Of a DNA stretch of 64,000 nt, positions 16,423-24,984 are shown piece after piece. Origin of the DNA: an uncultured Merdimonas sp. (lineage in GTDB: Bacteria; Bacillota; Clostridia; Lachnospirales; Lachnospiraceae); NCBI GenBank assembly GCA_944375725.1, contig CALWAZ010000092.1:1-64000 (forward strand), read 5' to 3'. A program made the position numbers and the translations under genes. Numbering within the stretch: position 1 is the stretch's first letter; every line of letters starts with the position of its first letter. The notes below the pieces were generated by a model. That model had not been told where the DNA came from. It searched no databases and saw only the letters and a list, made by a program, of their open reading frames with translations.

Positions 16423-17364
16423 CTACTCCTTCAGCCCTGAAGCCGCGATGCCTTTTTCCAGATAATCCTGCCCGATAAAGAAGACGAAGGCCGGCGGAAT
16501 CAGCGTAATCACAGAGGCCGCAAAGGAATATCCCGCCTGCCCGAGGCTGATCTCCGGCAGATACAGGGACAGCGGCCACAGCGGCTGATCCTTCAGGAAA
16601 GCCAGCGGCTGCTCAATCAGGCTCCAGTATTCCAGGAAGCCCAGAACCACAGCCGATAAAATACCATTTGACGCCAGCGGCAGGCCGATCTTCCGGAAAA
16701 TGCGCCACTCCCCGGCCCCATCGATCCGGGCCGCGTCAAGCAGCGCTCCCGGAATCCCGGAAAAACTCCGGTAAATCAGAAAGACCGGATAAGTGGAGCA
16801 GGCTGCCGGTAATATCACAGCCCAGTGGGTATTTACCAGTTTCAGATCATTGAGTACCAGATAACTGGAAAGCATAGTCACCTGAAAAGGCAGCAGCATC
16901 AGCACCACATAAAGGGTAAACAGAAGCTTCCGCATGGGAAAGCGGTAAACCGCGAATGCCCATGCCGCCGGCACCGCAAGAAGCAGCTGGCCCCCCACGG
17001 AACATACCGCAATCTTCATAGAATTCCAGAAGACCGTAAAAAACTGAGGTGTCTCAAAGAGCAGCCTGGCATAATGGGAAAAGGTGGGATACATGGGAAA
17101 CCAGGCCCAGCGTATAAAGCCTTCCCCGCTCTCCAGCGCCCCCAGGTATTCTCCCAGCTCCCAGCGGCTCATAAGTGAGCCGGAAACCAGCAGAAACACC
17201 GGCGCGGCAAAGAGAAGGCCGGCCGCTCCCAGCAGCAGACAGCGCAGGACCTGGCCCAAGACCTGGCCCAGGCCCCTGTTTCTTCTCCTGAACTTCCGGA
17301 CAGCTTTGTCTGCCCGGCGGCCTGCGGCATTCACAATTCTGTTTTTCAGCTTATATCTGTCCAT
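16423..17364 (-). CDS. ABC transporter permease, MalG-type
   Basis: 313 residues with six predicted membrane segments after an Arg-rich N-terminus. The ATPase-docking EAA loop reads LLDAARIDGAGEWRIFRKIGLP, as in CUT1 sugar permeases. It pairs with the MalF-type permease immediately upstream (3-base gap; its GGGAGG site lies inside the end of that gene). No ATPase gene is in the operon, so a shared MsmK-like ATPase encoded elsewhere would be needed. Confidence 0.88.
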   Translation of the reverse strand: MDRYKLKNRIVNAAGRRADKAVRKFRRRNRGLGQVLGQVLRCLLLGAAGLLFAAPVFLLVSGSLMSRWELGEYLGALESGEGFIRWAWFPMYPTFSHYARLLFETPQFFTVFWNSMKIAVCSVGGQLLLAVPAAWAFAVYRFPMRKLLFTLYVVLMLLPFQVTMLSSYLVLNDLKLVNTHWAVILPAACSTYPVFLIYRSFSGIPGALLDAARIDGAGEWRIFRKIGLPLASNGILSAVVLGFLEYWSLIEQPLAFLKDQPLWPLSLYLPEISLGQAGYSFAASVITLIPPAFVFFIGQDYLEKGIAASGLKE

Positions 17365-17367
17365 TTC

Positions 17368-18243
17368 TTAATCCTCCCTGTCCCAGAGTCCCTGCAGAAT
17401 CAGAATGGCCCCAAACAGCACCATTCCCACGCATACCGCGGCCGCCGCCATTTTATCCAAATCCAGGTTTACAAACCAGTTGTTGAACAAATGCTGAAGC
17501 AGATACATGCTCTTGTCGGGATAGGAACCCGCCACCAGATAAGCCTCCCGGAATACCTTGAAGGAGTTCAGAAAAGACAGTACCGTGATCGTGTACAGGC
17601 TCCCTTTCAGATTCGGCAGGGTGATCCTCCAGAAGCATTTCCACCGGGACGCCCCGTCCACCCGGGCAGCCTCCAGAATACTGTCCGGCACCGAAGAAAG
17701 ACCCGCCAGCCAGAGCACCACCGTATAGCCGAGATTTTTCCACACATAACTGAACACCAGCACCCAGAAGGCTGCTCCTGAGGCCATATAATCCGGCTGC
17801 GCCCCGTCCGCCAGCAGTCCCAGCCTGCCAAGAAGCAGATTCAGAAAGCCGCCGGAGGAAAAGACCATTTTCCAGACCAGCACAATGGCCGCGGCCGGAA
17901 CAGCCATCGGAAACAGAAACAATGTCTTAAACCTCTGATTATTCCGAAGCCTGGAAAGCTGCACGGCCGCAAGGAGTCCCAGCCCCACCAGAAGAGGCAG
18001 GCAGACTGCCGTAAACCGGAAGGTATTCCATACTGCCAGTCGGAAGGCCTCATTTTCAAACACAGATTTATAGTTGGACAGTCCTGTCCATCTGCCGGTC
18101 ACGGCGGTCGTAAAAGACCGCCGCACCACATCCAGAAAAGGAAGGCAGACAAAGATCAGAACCCCCAGCAGGCTGGGAGCCAGAAAGCCAAGCCAGGCCC
18201 ATTTTCCGGCGTATACCTCAGATCCCGCTCTTTTGTGCCGCAC
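17368..18243 (-). CDS. ABC transporter permease, MalF-type
   Basis: About 291 residues, six membrane segments, with the EAA loop ILEAARVDGASRWKCFWRITLP. The start is taken as GTG at 18243: the sequence TAGGAG, which includes the stop codon of the upstream binding-protein gene, lies ten bases before it. A TTG-initiated extension to 18291 would overlap that gene by 35 bases and has no ribosome site. Partner of the MalG-type permease downstream. Confidence 0.85.
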   Translation of the reverse strand: MRHKRAGSEVYAGKWAWLGFLAPSLLGVLIFVCLPFLDVVRRSFTTAVTGRWTGLSNYKSVFENEAFRLAVWNTFRFTAVCLPLLVGLGLLAAVQLSRLRNNQRFKTLFLFPMAVPAAAIVLVWKMVFSSGGFLNLLLGRLGLLADGAQPDYMASGAAFWVLVFSYVWKNLGYTVVLWLAGLSSVPDSILEAARVDGASRWKCFWRITLPNLKGSLYTITVLSFLNSFKVFREAYLVAGSYPDKSMYLLQHLFNNWFVNLDLDKMAAAAVCVGMVLFGAILILQGLWDRED

Positions 18244-18256
18244 AGACCGTTTTCTC

Positions 18257-20569
18257 CTACTCCGCAAGATAAATCGCCGCTTTCTGCACAATTTCAGCCA
18301 CCGTATCCTCCACGGACGCGCTTCCGTTCAGCGCCTTCGGGCCAATCTCCTGTACCGCATCCTCTATGGCGGATTCCCCGTTTCCTATTGCCGACACAGA
18401 CTCTGCCATCTCCTGCAGGCGGGCGAAATGCTCCGGCGAAGCCTGCTGCACGTCTACGGAAAAGGCTGTTCCATTTCCTCCCTCGGTCATAATAGAGAAA
18501 GATACCGCGCTGTCGTCCCCGGAATCCTCTTCCTGGAGCTGCGCGAAGGCCGCCTGATTGACCGGAAGCCCATCCGGGAGGTCCAGCTCCTGAAACTCCC
18601 GTCCAAACAGATAACAGAAGAAATCTGTCACCCGGTTATTTTCCACAGAGGATTCCAGAATTCCCACGCTGGCTTCCGGCAGAAAACTCTTTCCCATCTG
18701 CCCCGGAAGAAGCGTATAATCAATTCCCTCCTCCTGATCCGCAAGCGTCGCCAGCAGATTGAAGTCAGTCTCCATTCCATTGATCGTGCCAATTCCCATA
18801 AGCTGGTCTCCCATGGCGATGTTCAGAGCTTCCGAGGAAGCCAGAGAACTGCTGCCGGCTGATGTTCCCGCAGACGCCACCTGCTGCCTGACCATTTCCC
18901 GGAGCATAGACAGCTCTTCCTCACTGTAGCCCGCAAGCTCCGCCTCATAAATCCGCTTTGCCTGAGTCAGAAAATCTGTCAGAACCGCTTCATCGATCTC
19001 TCTGTTTTCGGTAAGCCAGGCGCCGGAGGACGAATTCATCAGAGCCTCCAGAACCTGCTCCTCTGTCAGAAGTCCCAGAATTCCTCCTTCTGCCTGTCCT
19101 GCCCGGATCTTCTCCACCGCATCCGCCAGAGAGGCCAGATCTGTGATACTGCTTAAGGTATCCGTATCTCCCACAAGTATCGGCAGGCTAAAGCGCACAG
19201 GAAGCGAATAAAGCTTATCGTCCGTCCGGACCGCGTCCACCAGATTGGGAAAAAGGCTGTTTTCCCCGGTAAATCCTTCTTCCAGCTCCGTAAGATCTGC
19301 CAGCAGCCCCTTCTCCTCATAGGAGCTTTTCGGAAGGCCGTCCAGCACAAGCAGATCCGGTCCGCTTCCCGACGCCAGTCTTGTATTCAGGCTGCGGATG
19401 GCGTCCTCCTCGGTCATGCCGTCCTCTCCGGTGATTCCCACCTCGTAATTCACATAGACCTCCGGATGATCCTTCTGATACAGGCTTACCGCCTGGCGGA
19501 TCGCATAGTTCTCATACAGGCTGTAAATGCAAAGCTCTTCTTCCGGTACCGCCGCGATATCCGCGTCGTACACATATTTCATCAGCTGCGGTCCGTAATA
19601 GAGAATCAGAAACGTATCATTCTCCAAAACTGTCATACCCTGAAGCAGCATCATGGGATTTCCGAGAGAGTTCAGACTGCCGTCCGCCACCTGCTCGATT
19701 GCGGAGCCGCCGATGGTATGCCGGTAGATTCCGTCACTTAAAGCCAGATAAATCACATCGCCCTCTCTGGAAGCCGCCACAATATCGTGGGTGCCTGAGC
19801 TGAAAGATCCTGTGTTGTAATGAGCTTTCACAAAATCATCCAGCACCTGGTCGGTCTGAGCCTGGGTTCCATCCGCCATGTCATAGAGGCTCAGTCCCTG
19901 GGAACCGAAAACCACCATATAATTTTCCGTAAAGCAGACATAATCCGAAATACCGGTAATCTCAAAAATCTGTTTTGCGGTTCCGTTCTCACAATCCAGC
20001 TCATAAATCTTTCCACCCAGGCTGATGCCGTAAAGCCGGCTGTCCTTACTGAACCAGAGCTGATGCAGATAATCCTCCTCATCCTCGTAGGGAACCGCAT
20101 GCTCCTCTCCGTCCGCGTCCAGATAGAAATACCGGTACGAAAGCTCTGTATTTTCCTCATCCAGAAGGGAGCTGTAAGCCGCCGCCACGCTCCCATCCGG
20201 GGCCAGCGCCAGGCTGGAAATATAATTTCCGGAAGCCAGCTCCGTAAGAGCCGGCATTTCCTGAAGCTCCCAGGTTTTCCCCTGGTCTGCGGATCGGTAA
20301 AGACCTGACAGCGGATCCAGAAGCCCTGTGGTCCCATCCTCCAGCATTGTCACTGCCGGCGTGCTGCCTTCCTGGGAGGAAACCGCTTCCGGAAGCACAG
20401 CCTCCTCTTCCACGTAACGCCCCATAACGGTGCCGCCCGAGCCGCTTCCGGTACCTCCTCCCGCATTTTCGGGGGTTCCGCTTCCTGAGCCTGAGCAGCC
20501 GCAGGCCAGCAGAAGAGCTCCCAGCAGCAGCCAGGCTGTTATTCTTTGTATCACGGAATGCTTTTTCAT
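18257..20569 (-). CDS. Lipoprotein fusing a beta-propeller-like domain to a sugar-type solute-binding domain
   Basis: 770 residues, nearly twice the length of ordinary CUT1 binding proteins. Residues 1-22 are a lipoprotein signal with the lipidated cysteine at about 23 (LLLAC), then a Gly/Ser linker. Residues about 65-340 contain repeated beta-rich blades, including an Asp-box RSADQGKTW (92-100) of BNR/sialidase-type propellers. From about 345 the sequence is a family 1 solute-binding domain (LYENYAIRQAVSLYQKDHPEVYV; GPDLLVLDG; YSLPVRFSLPILV). The fused propeller may present or sense a ligand on the cell surface. Followed by the two permeases; the operon faces a two-component system. Confidence 0.8.
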   Translation of the reverse strand: MKKHSVIQRITAWLLLGALLLACGCSGSGSGTPENAGGGTGSGSGGTVMGRYVEEEAVLPEAVSSQEGSTPAVTMLEDGTTGLLDPLSGLYRSADQGKTWELQEMPALTELASGNYISSLALAPDGSVAAAYSSLLDEENTELSYRYFYLDADGEEHAVPYEDEEDYLHQLWFSKDSRLYGISLGGKIYELDCENGTAKQIFEITGISDYVCFTENYMVVFGSQGLSLYDMADGTQAQTDQVLDDFVKAHYNTGSFSSGTHDIVAASREGDVIYLALSDGIYRHTIGGSAIEQVADGSLNSLGNPMMLLQGMTVLENDTFLILYYGPQLMKYVYDADIAAVPEEELCIYSLYENYAIRQAVSLYQKDHPEVYVNYEVGITGEDGMTEEDAIRSLNTRLASGSGPDLLVLDGLPKSSYEEKGLLADLTELEEGFTGENSLFPNLVDAVRTDDKLYSLPVRFSLPILVGDTDTLSSITDLASLADAVEKIRAGQAEGGILGLLTEEQVLEALMNSSSGAWLTENREIDEAVLTDFLTQAKRIYEAELAGYSEEELSMLREMVRQQVASAGTSAGSSSLASSEALNIAMGDQLMGIGTINGMETDFNLLATLADQEEGIDYTLLPGQMGKSFLPEASVGILESSVENNRVTDFFCYLFGREFQELDLPDGLPVNQAAFAQLQEEDSGDDSAVSFSIMTEGGNGTAFSVDVQQASPEHFARLQEMAESVSAIGNGESAIEDAVQEIGPKALNGSASVEDTVAEIVQKAAIYLAE

Positions 20570-20627
20570 ATTTTTCGTATCCTCTCTTTCTTCCAGTTTC
20601 TTTTATACCTGGTTTTTCCGCAGTTCT

Positions 20628-21176
20628 TTACATGGTTTCTGTCAGGCGCACCTGGGAAGCCCGGAAAACCTCACCTTCATAGCTTCCCTGCAGCTCTGCC
20701 ATAGCTCCTGCTTCCAGAGCCTCCGGAGAGCTTTCGCTGTCTTCATAATCCGCCCCGCCGTTTTTTATCGTCCTCTTTACAAACCTTGTATTCTCATCCC
20801 AGACAACGGTAACCAGTTCCATCGCGTCTTCCTCCACCGGAAGCACCGCGATTTCCGCGCCATCTCCCGCATCCTCTTCCATAACTCTGCTGAGGACAAA
20901 GGTCTGGGCTGACACCTCCCGGATTTCCCCGTACAGGTCATACGCTTCCTGCGCGTTCTCTTCCGGAGCCGTCTCTTTCCCGGCAGCTGCGGACCCCCTG
21001 CTCCCTGTATCCGTTTCCGCGCTCTGCTCCTGCGGAAGCTCTTCCATGCTTACAGTTCCGGGAGAAGAACAGGTGTCCGCCGTTTTGCAGCCCCAGAGGC
21101 CGAGGCTTAAGGTCCCTGCCAGTCCTGCCGCCATCAGGCGGATTCTTATTTTTCTGTTCCATGCTTTGTTTTTCAT
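20628..21176 (-). CDS. Small lipoprotein of unknown function
   Basis: 182 residues. Signal peptide ending in SLGLWGC, lipidated cysteine at about 30, an acidic low-complexity linker (35-85), and a beta-rich C-terminal domain (YGEIREVSAQTFVLSRV ... WDENTRFVKRT) that looks OB-fold-like. First gene of the propeller-permease-adaptor operon and divergent from the two-component system. The ATG at 21176 has GGAG seven bases upstream; the ATG at 21212 lies inside the promoter region. Confidence 0.7.
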   Translation of the reverse strand: MKNKAWNRKIRIRLMAAGLAGTLSLGLWGCKTADTCSSPGTVSMEELPQEQSAETDTGSRGSAAAGKETAPEENAQEAYDLYGEIREVSAQTFVLSRVMEEDAGDGAEIAVLPVEEDAMELVTVVWDENTRFVKRTIKNGGADYEDSESSPEALEAGAMAELQGSYEGEVFRASQVRLTETM

Positions 21177-21207
21177 ATCCAATCTCCTCATTTTCTGATT
21201 TTCCCAC

Positions 21208-21241
21208 ATCATAGCAGGGATGTCTCTAAATAATCTCTAAA
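21208..21241 (-). promoter_or_regulatory. Promoter and response-regulator direct repeat for the lipoprotein operon
   Basis: On the minus strand TTTAGAGA occurs twice with an 11-base period (21234-21241 and 21223-21230), followed by a -10 candidate TATGAT (21208-21213) at a distance that puts the repeats over the -35 position. Direct repeats with one-helical-turn spacing at -35 are typical of OmpR-family activation. Confidence 0.55.
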
Positions 21242-21301
21242 AAACGCAAAAAAACAGCCCGGCATTTTCCCTCTTCATGTATTTCTGAGGTTCCGGACAA
21301 A

Positions 21302-21345
21302 TTTAGAGAATTCTTAAAGATTTTTGTGGTATCCTTGTTTATAAT
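21302..21345 (+). promoter_or_regulatory. Promoter and matching direct repeat for the two-component operon
   Basis: TTTAGAGA (21302-21309) and CTTAAAGA (21313-21320) repeat with an 11-base period; a perfect -10 TATAAT is at 21340-21345, with no good -35. It is the same motif, in the same orientation relative to transcription, as at the divergent lipoprotein promoter, so autoregulation by the response regulator is likely. Confidence 0.6.
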
Positions 21346-21377
21346 AGAATGGATTTTTATTTAGAGGAGGAAACCAA

Positions 21378-22049
21378 ATGCGGATACTGCTTGCGGAAGA
21401 TGATGAAAAACTGAAGGAAGCTCTGTGTTTTCAGCTTCAGAAGGAGGGCATCGAGACAGATTCCTGCACCGATGGGGAGGAAGCTCTCTATTATATCCGC
21501 CAGGGCATCTATGATCTGGTGCTGCTGGACCGGATGCTTCCGCTGCTGGATGGAGCGTCTGTGCTCTTCCGTATGAGAAAAAAGGGCTTTCAGACCCCTG
21601 TCATATTCATTACGGCTCTGGGCGCTCTGGAGGACCGAATTGAAGGTCTGGATCTGGGTGCGGACGACTACCTGGTCAAGCCCTTTGCCTTTGAAGAGCT
21701 GATGGCCCGCATCCGTTCTATCCTGCGGCGTCCCAGAAAGCTTTCCAATTCTGCGGAGCTCCTTTTCGGAGATCTGTCCTTTTCCATCCAGGAGCAGACG
21801 CTCTCCGGCCCTTCCGGCAGCTGTACTCTCTCCGGAAGAGAGGCCTCTCTTCTGGAGGCCTTTCTCCGCAGCTCCGGCCAGACTCTTTCCAGAGAGCTGC
21901 TTCTCTCCAAGGTCTGGGGTATGGACAGCGATGTGGAGGACGGCAATCTGGACAATTATATCCATTTTCTGAGACGGCGCCTGAAAAACCTGAACAGCGC
22001 CGTCCATCTTCAGACTGTACGCGGTATCGGCTACCGGCTGGAGCGCTGA
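21378..22049 (+). CDS. OmpR-family response regulator
   Basis: 223 residues. Receiver domain with the acidic pocket at EDD (7-9), phospho-acceptor Asp51 (LLLDRMLP) and Lys in LVKPF, then a winged-helix DNA-binding domain (ELLLSKVWG ... NLDNYIHFLRRRL ... VRGIGYRL). AGAGGAGG lies upstream of the ATG. Followed after 16 bases by its histidine kinase and facing the lipoprotein-propeller-permease operon, which it probably regulates. Confidence 0.93.
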   Translation: MRILLAEDDEKLKEALCFQLQKEGIETDSCTDGEEALYYIRQGIYDLVLLDRMLPLLDGASVLFRMRKKGFQTPVIFITALGALEDRIEGLDLGADDYLVKPFAFEELMARIRSILRRPRKLSNSAELLFGDLSFSIQEQTLSGPSGSCTLSGREASLLEAFLRSSGQTLSRELLLSKVWGMDSDVEDGNLDNYIHFLRRRLKNLNSAVHLQTVRGIGYRLER

Positions 22050-22065
22050 AAGGAGAATCCCTGCC

Positions 22066-23340
22066 ATGTTTCAAAAGGTACACCTGCGCCTGACGCTTCT
22101 GTGCGCCGGCATCACCATCATTATCCTGCTGATCATGTCCAGCGGCTGGCTGTATGTATCGGAAAAAAGTCTGCGGGACAACAGCTTTATTTCTTTTCAG
22201 AATGATATGAATACTCTCGTAAGCAACCTGGAACAGCAGACTGTCATATCCGGCAGCTGGCTGAAAAATATGGAGGGAAACGGAAAATATCTAATCTGGC
22301 TTCTGGACAGCGGCGTTCCCTTTCTCCACAACCGCCAGAATCAGACTTCCCAGGCTCTGTATGAAGAAGCCTGTGCTTTTCTTGACGGGCGGCCGGAGCT
22401 TTCAGGCACCTCCGGCTACAATTCCGCGGCGCACACCGAATTGCTTTTTCACTCTTCTGCCACAGATAAGGACTATTATGCCTGCGCTGCTTCCCTGACC
22501 CGGGGACAGGGAAACCTTCAGATGCTTGTGCTGGCTCCGCTTTCCTCACTGGAAGCACAGATCGGACGGCAGCGCCTTCTGTTTCTCTGTCTCGATCTTG
22601 CCGGGACAGGCGCCCTGCTTCTGTTTTCCTGGTTCTTCACAAAACGCCTTCTTCAGCCCCTGGAGGAAAACCAGAGACAGCAGGCCCGGTTTGTCGCCTC
22701 TGCCTCCCATGAGCTGCGCACGCCTCTCTCTGTGATGCTCTCCTGTATCGCCGCCTCCCGCAGAGGGGAGCCAGAGGAACGGCTGCATTTTCTGGAGGCC
22801 GCCGAAAACGAGGGAAAACGAATGTCCCGGCTTATCCATGATATGTTGCTGCTGTCCAAGGCGGATACCCAGACCTGGAGCATCCGTCTGGAACCCGTAG
22901 AGGCAGATACGCTGCTGCTTGACACCTATGAAACCTTTCTCCCTCTGGCCGAAGAACGCCGAATCCGCCTCTCTGTCAGTCTCCCAGAGGAAGAACTGCC
23001 TCCCTGCCTCTGTGATTCAGAACGCATCCGGCAGGTACTTGGCATTCTCCTGGACAACGCTCTCTGCTACACTCCGGCCGGCGGCCGCGTCTGTCTGAAC
23101 CTGTCATTCACACAGCAGACCTTCGCCTTTTCCGTGGCCGACAATGGTCCAGGTATTTCTGAGGAAGACAAAAAACATATTTTTGAACGCTTCTACCGGG
23201 CAGACGCCTCCCGCAGGGATCGGGAACACTTCGGCCTTGGGCTCTGCATCGCCTCCGAGATCATAAAAGCCCACCGGGGGCGGCTGACGGTCAGCGGCGC
23301 CCCCGGTGGGGGAAGTGTTTTTACGTTTTATCTTTCCTGA
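22066..23340 (+). CDS. Sensor histidine kinase
   Basis: 424 residues. Two membrane segments (8-30 and 171-191) enclose an extracellular sensor of about 140 residues with no recognised fold. Then a short HAMP-like linker, the HisKA box SASHELRTPLSV with His215, and a HATPase domain (N box LLDNALCYT, G1 DNGPGIS, F box FERFYR, G2 GLGLCIA). Partner of the preceding response regulator. Confidence 0.93.
   Translation: MFQKVHLRLTLLCAGITIIILLIMSSGWLYVSEKSLRDNSFISFQNDMNTLVSNLEQQTVISGSWLKNMEGNGKYLIWLLDSGVPFLHNRQNQTSQALYEEACAFLDGRPELSGTSGYNSAAHTELLFHSSATDKDYYACAASLTRGQGNLQMLVLAPLSSLEAQIGRQRLLFLCLDLAGTGALLLFSWFFTKRLLQPLEENQRQQARFVASASHELRTPLSVMLSCIAASRRGEPEERLHFLEAAENEGKRMSRLIHDMLLLSKADTQTWSIRLEPVEADTLLLDTYETFLPLAEERRIRLSVSLPEEELPPCLCDSERIRQVLGILLDNALCYTPAGGRVCLNLSFTQQTFAFSVADNGPGISEEDKKHIFERFYRADASRRDREHFGLGLCIASEIIKAHRGRLTVSGAPGGGSVFTFYLS
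23270..23310 (+). repeat. Very strong inverted repeat inside the 3' end of the kinase gene
   Basis: A perfect 13-bp GC-rich stem (23270-23282 with 23298-23310) encloses a second palindrome, GCTGAC/GTCAGC. It lies within the coding sequence for the last ATP-binding strands, ending about 30 bases before the stop. No U-tract follows, so it may stabilise the mRNA 3' end rather than terminate. Confidence 0.6.
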
Positions 23341-23495
23341 TGTTCCACACAGGCCAGGGAAACTGCTTACATCACATTTTTAGCTCCTGCCCCGCATTTT
23401 TTCTGCCTCCCTGCGAATCTCACAGACACTGACGCCATCCACAAACAGCCGATACAGAGGCAGTATATAAGAATAGAAAACATGGCCTTTTTCTT

Positions 23496-24206
23496 TTACT
23501 CGCCCAGGTAAGCTTTCTTCACCCGGTCATTATTCAGAAGGTCTTTCGCGTCTCCCTCCAGCACGATACGGCCTGTCTCCAGCACATAACCTCTGTTTGC
23601 GATGGAAAGAGCTTTTTTCGCGTTCTGCTCCACGAGAAGAACTGTGGTTCCGCTCTCGCTTACTTCCTGAATAATATCAAAAATCTCATTTACAAAAATG
23701 GGGGAAAGACCCATGGAAGGCTCATCCATCAGGATGATCTTCGGATGGGACATGAGCGCCCGGCCCATGGCCAGCATCTGCTGCTCACCGCCGGACAGCG
23801 TGCCCGCAATCTGATTCTTTCTTTCTTCCAGACGGGGGAAACGCTTATATACCCGAATCAGGGTCTCCTCAATCTCTTCCTTATCCTTTCTTGTAAAAGC
23901 GCCCAGCTTCAGGTTGTCCAGCACAGAAAGCTGCGCGAACACACGCCGTCCCTCGGGCACATGGGCCATTCCCATGGACACGATCTTGTGGGCCGGAACA
24001 TGCGTAATATCCTGTCCTTCGAAGAAAATCTGTCCTTTCTTCGGAGAAATCAGGCCTGTAATCGTCTGGAGCGTCGTCGTCTTTCCTGCTCCGTTGGCTC
24101 CGATCAGCGCGATAATCTCTCCTTCGTTTACCTCGAAGGAAACACCCTTGATGGCCTGAATCACGCCATAAAATACTTCTATATCCTTGACTTCCAGCAT
24201 TGCCAT
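23496..24206 (-). CDS. livF: Branched-chain amino-acid ABC transporter ATPase
   Basis: 236 residues. ABC ATPase of the HAAT (Liv) family: Walker A GANGAGKTT (36-44), signature LSGGEQQ, Walker B IILMDEPSMGLSP, H-loop VEQN. LivF-specific features are the short length and the MAHVPEGRRVFAQLSV segment. AGGAGG lies 11 bases before the ATG; 15 bases separate it from livG. Last gene of the livHMGF run. Confidence 0.93.
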   Translation of the reverse strand: MAMLEVKDIEVFYGVIQAIKGVSFEVNEGEIIALIGANGAGKTTTLQTITGLISPKKGQIFFEGQDITHVPAHKIVSMGMAHVPEGRRVFAQLSVLDNLKLGAFTRKDKEEIEETLIRVYKRFPRLEERKNQIAGTLSGGEQQMLAMGRALMSHPKIILMDEPSMGLSPIFVNEIFDIIQEVSESGTTVLLVEQNAKKALSIANRGYVLETGRIVLEGDAKDLLNNDRVKKAYLGE

Positions 24207-24221
24207 AGCTACTCGTTCCTC

Positions 24222-24980
24222 CTATTCTCCAAGGTAAGCCGCGATAACCTTCGGATCGTTCAGCACTGTTGTGGTCTCGCCCTCAGCCAGTACCTGTCCG
24301 AAATTCAGAACCGTCAGTTTCTCGCAGATACCGGATACCAGCTTCATGTCATGCTCAATCAGAAGAATAGTCATATGGAACTCATCCCGCACGAACCGGA
24401 TGGTCTTCATCAGCTCCTGAGTCTCGTTGGGGTTCATGCCGGCCGCCGGCTCATCCAGAAGCAGAAGCTTCGGATCCGTAGCCAGAGCTCTGGCAATCTC
24501 CAGCTTTCTCTGCTGGCCATAAGGCAGGTTCGATGCCTTGTAATCCGCTTCCTGATCGAGGCCGAAGACCTTTAAAAGCTCCATAGCCCGCTCATTCATC
24601 TCCTTCTCCACCCGGTAATACTTGGGCAGACGCAGGATTCCGGTCAGCGTAGAATAGGGATGATGGTTATGCAGTCCCACCTTTACGTTGTCCAGCACAG
24701 AGAGCTCGCTGAACAGACGGATATTTTGAAAAGTACGGGCGATGCCGTGCCTGTTGATCTCGATTGTCTTTTTTCCTGTGATATTTTCCCCATCCAGCAT
24801 AATATAGCCGTCTGTGGGCTTGTACACTCCTGTCAGCAGGTTGAAAATCGTCGTCTTTCCGGCTCCGTTGGGTCCGATCAGTCCATACAGCTCCCCCTGC
24901 TCGATTGTCAGATTGAAATCATCCACCGCGCGCAAGCCGCCGAAGGAGATTCCGAGATTTTTTACTTCCAGTAATGCCAT
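24222..24980 (-). CDS. livG: Branched-chain amino-acid ABC transporter ATPase
   Basis: 252 residues. Walker A GPNGAGKTT, LPYGQQRKLEIARAL in place of the usual LSGGQ (a known feature of LivG proteins), Walker B LLLLDEPAAGMNP, and the characteristic GIARTFQNIRLF. Start at 24980 (AAGGAGG upstream), so it lies 4 bases after livM; the longer frame to 25013 would overlap livM. Confidence 0.93.
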   Translation of the reverse strand: MALLEVKNLGISFGGLRAVDDFNLTIEQGELYGLIGPNGAGKTTIFNLLTGVYKPTDGYIMLDGENITGKKTIEINRHGIARTFQNIRLFSELSVLDNVKVGLHNHHPYSTLTGILRLPKYYRVEKEMNERAMELLKVFGLDQEADYKASNLPYGQQRKLEIARALATDPKLLLLDEPAAGMNPNETQELMKTIRFVRDEFHMTILLIEHDMKLVSGICEKLTVLNFGQVLAEGETTTVLNDPKVIAAYLGE

Positions 24981-24984
24981 CTTT

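Noticed and set aside
14819..21176. An ATPase gene for the MalF/MalG permeases
   Set aside because: No Walker A motif occurs between 14.8 and 21.2 kb on either strand in a plausible frame; the nearest ABC ATPase (livF at 23.5 kb) belongs to the Liv system.
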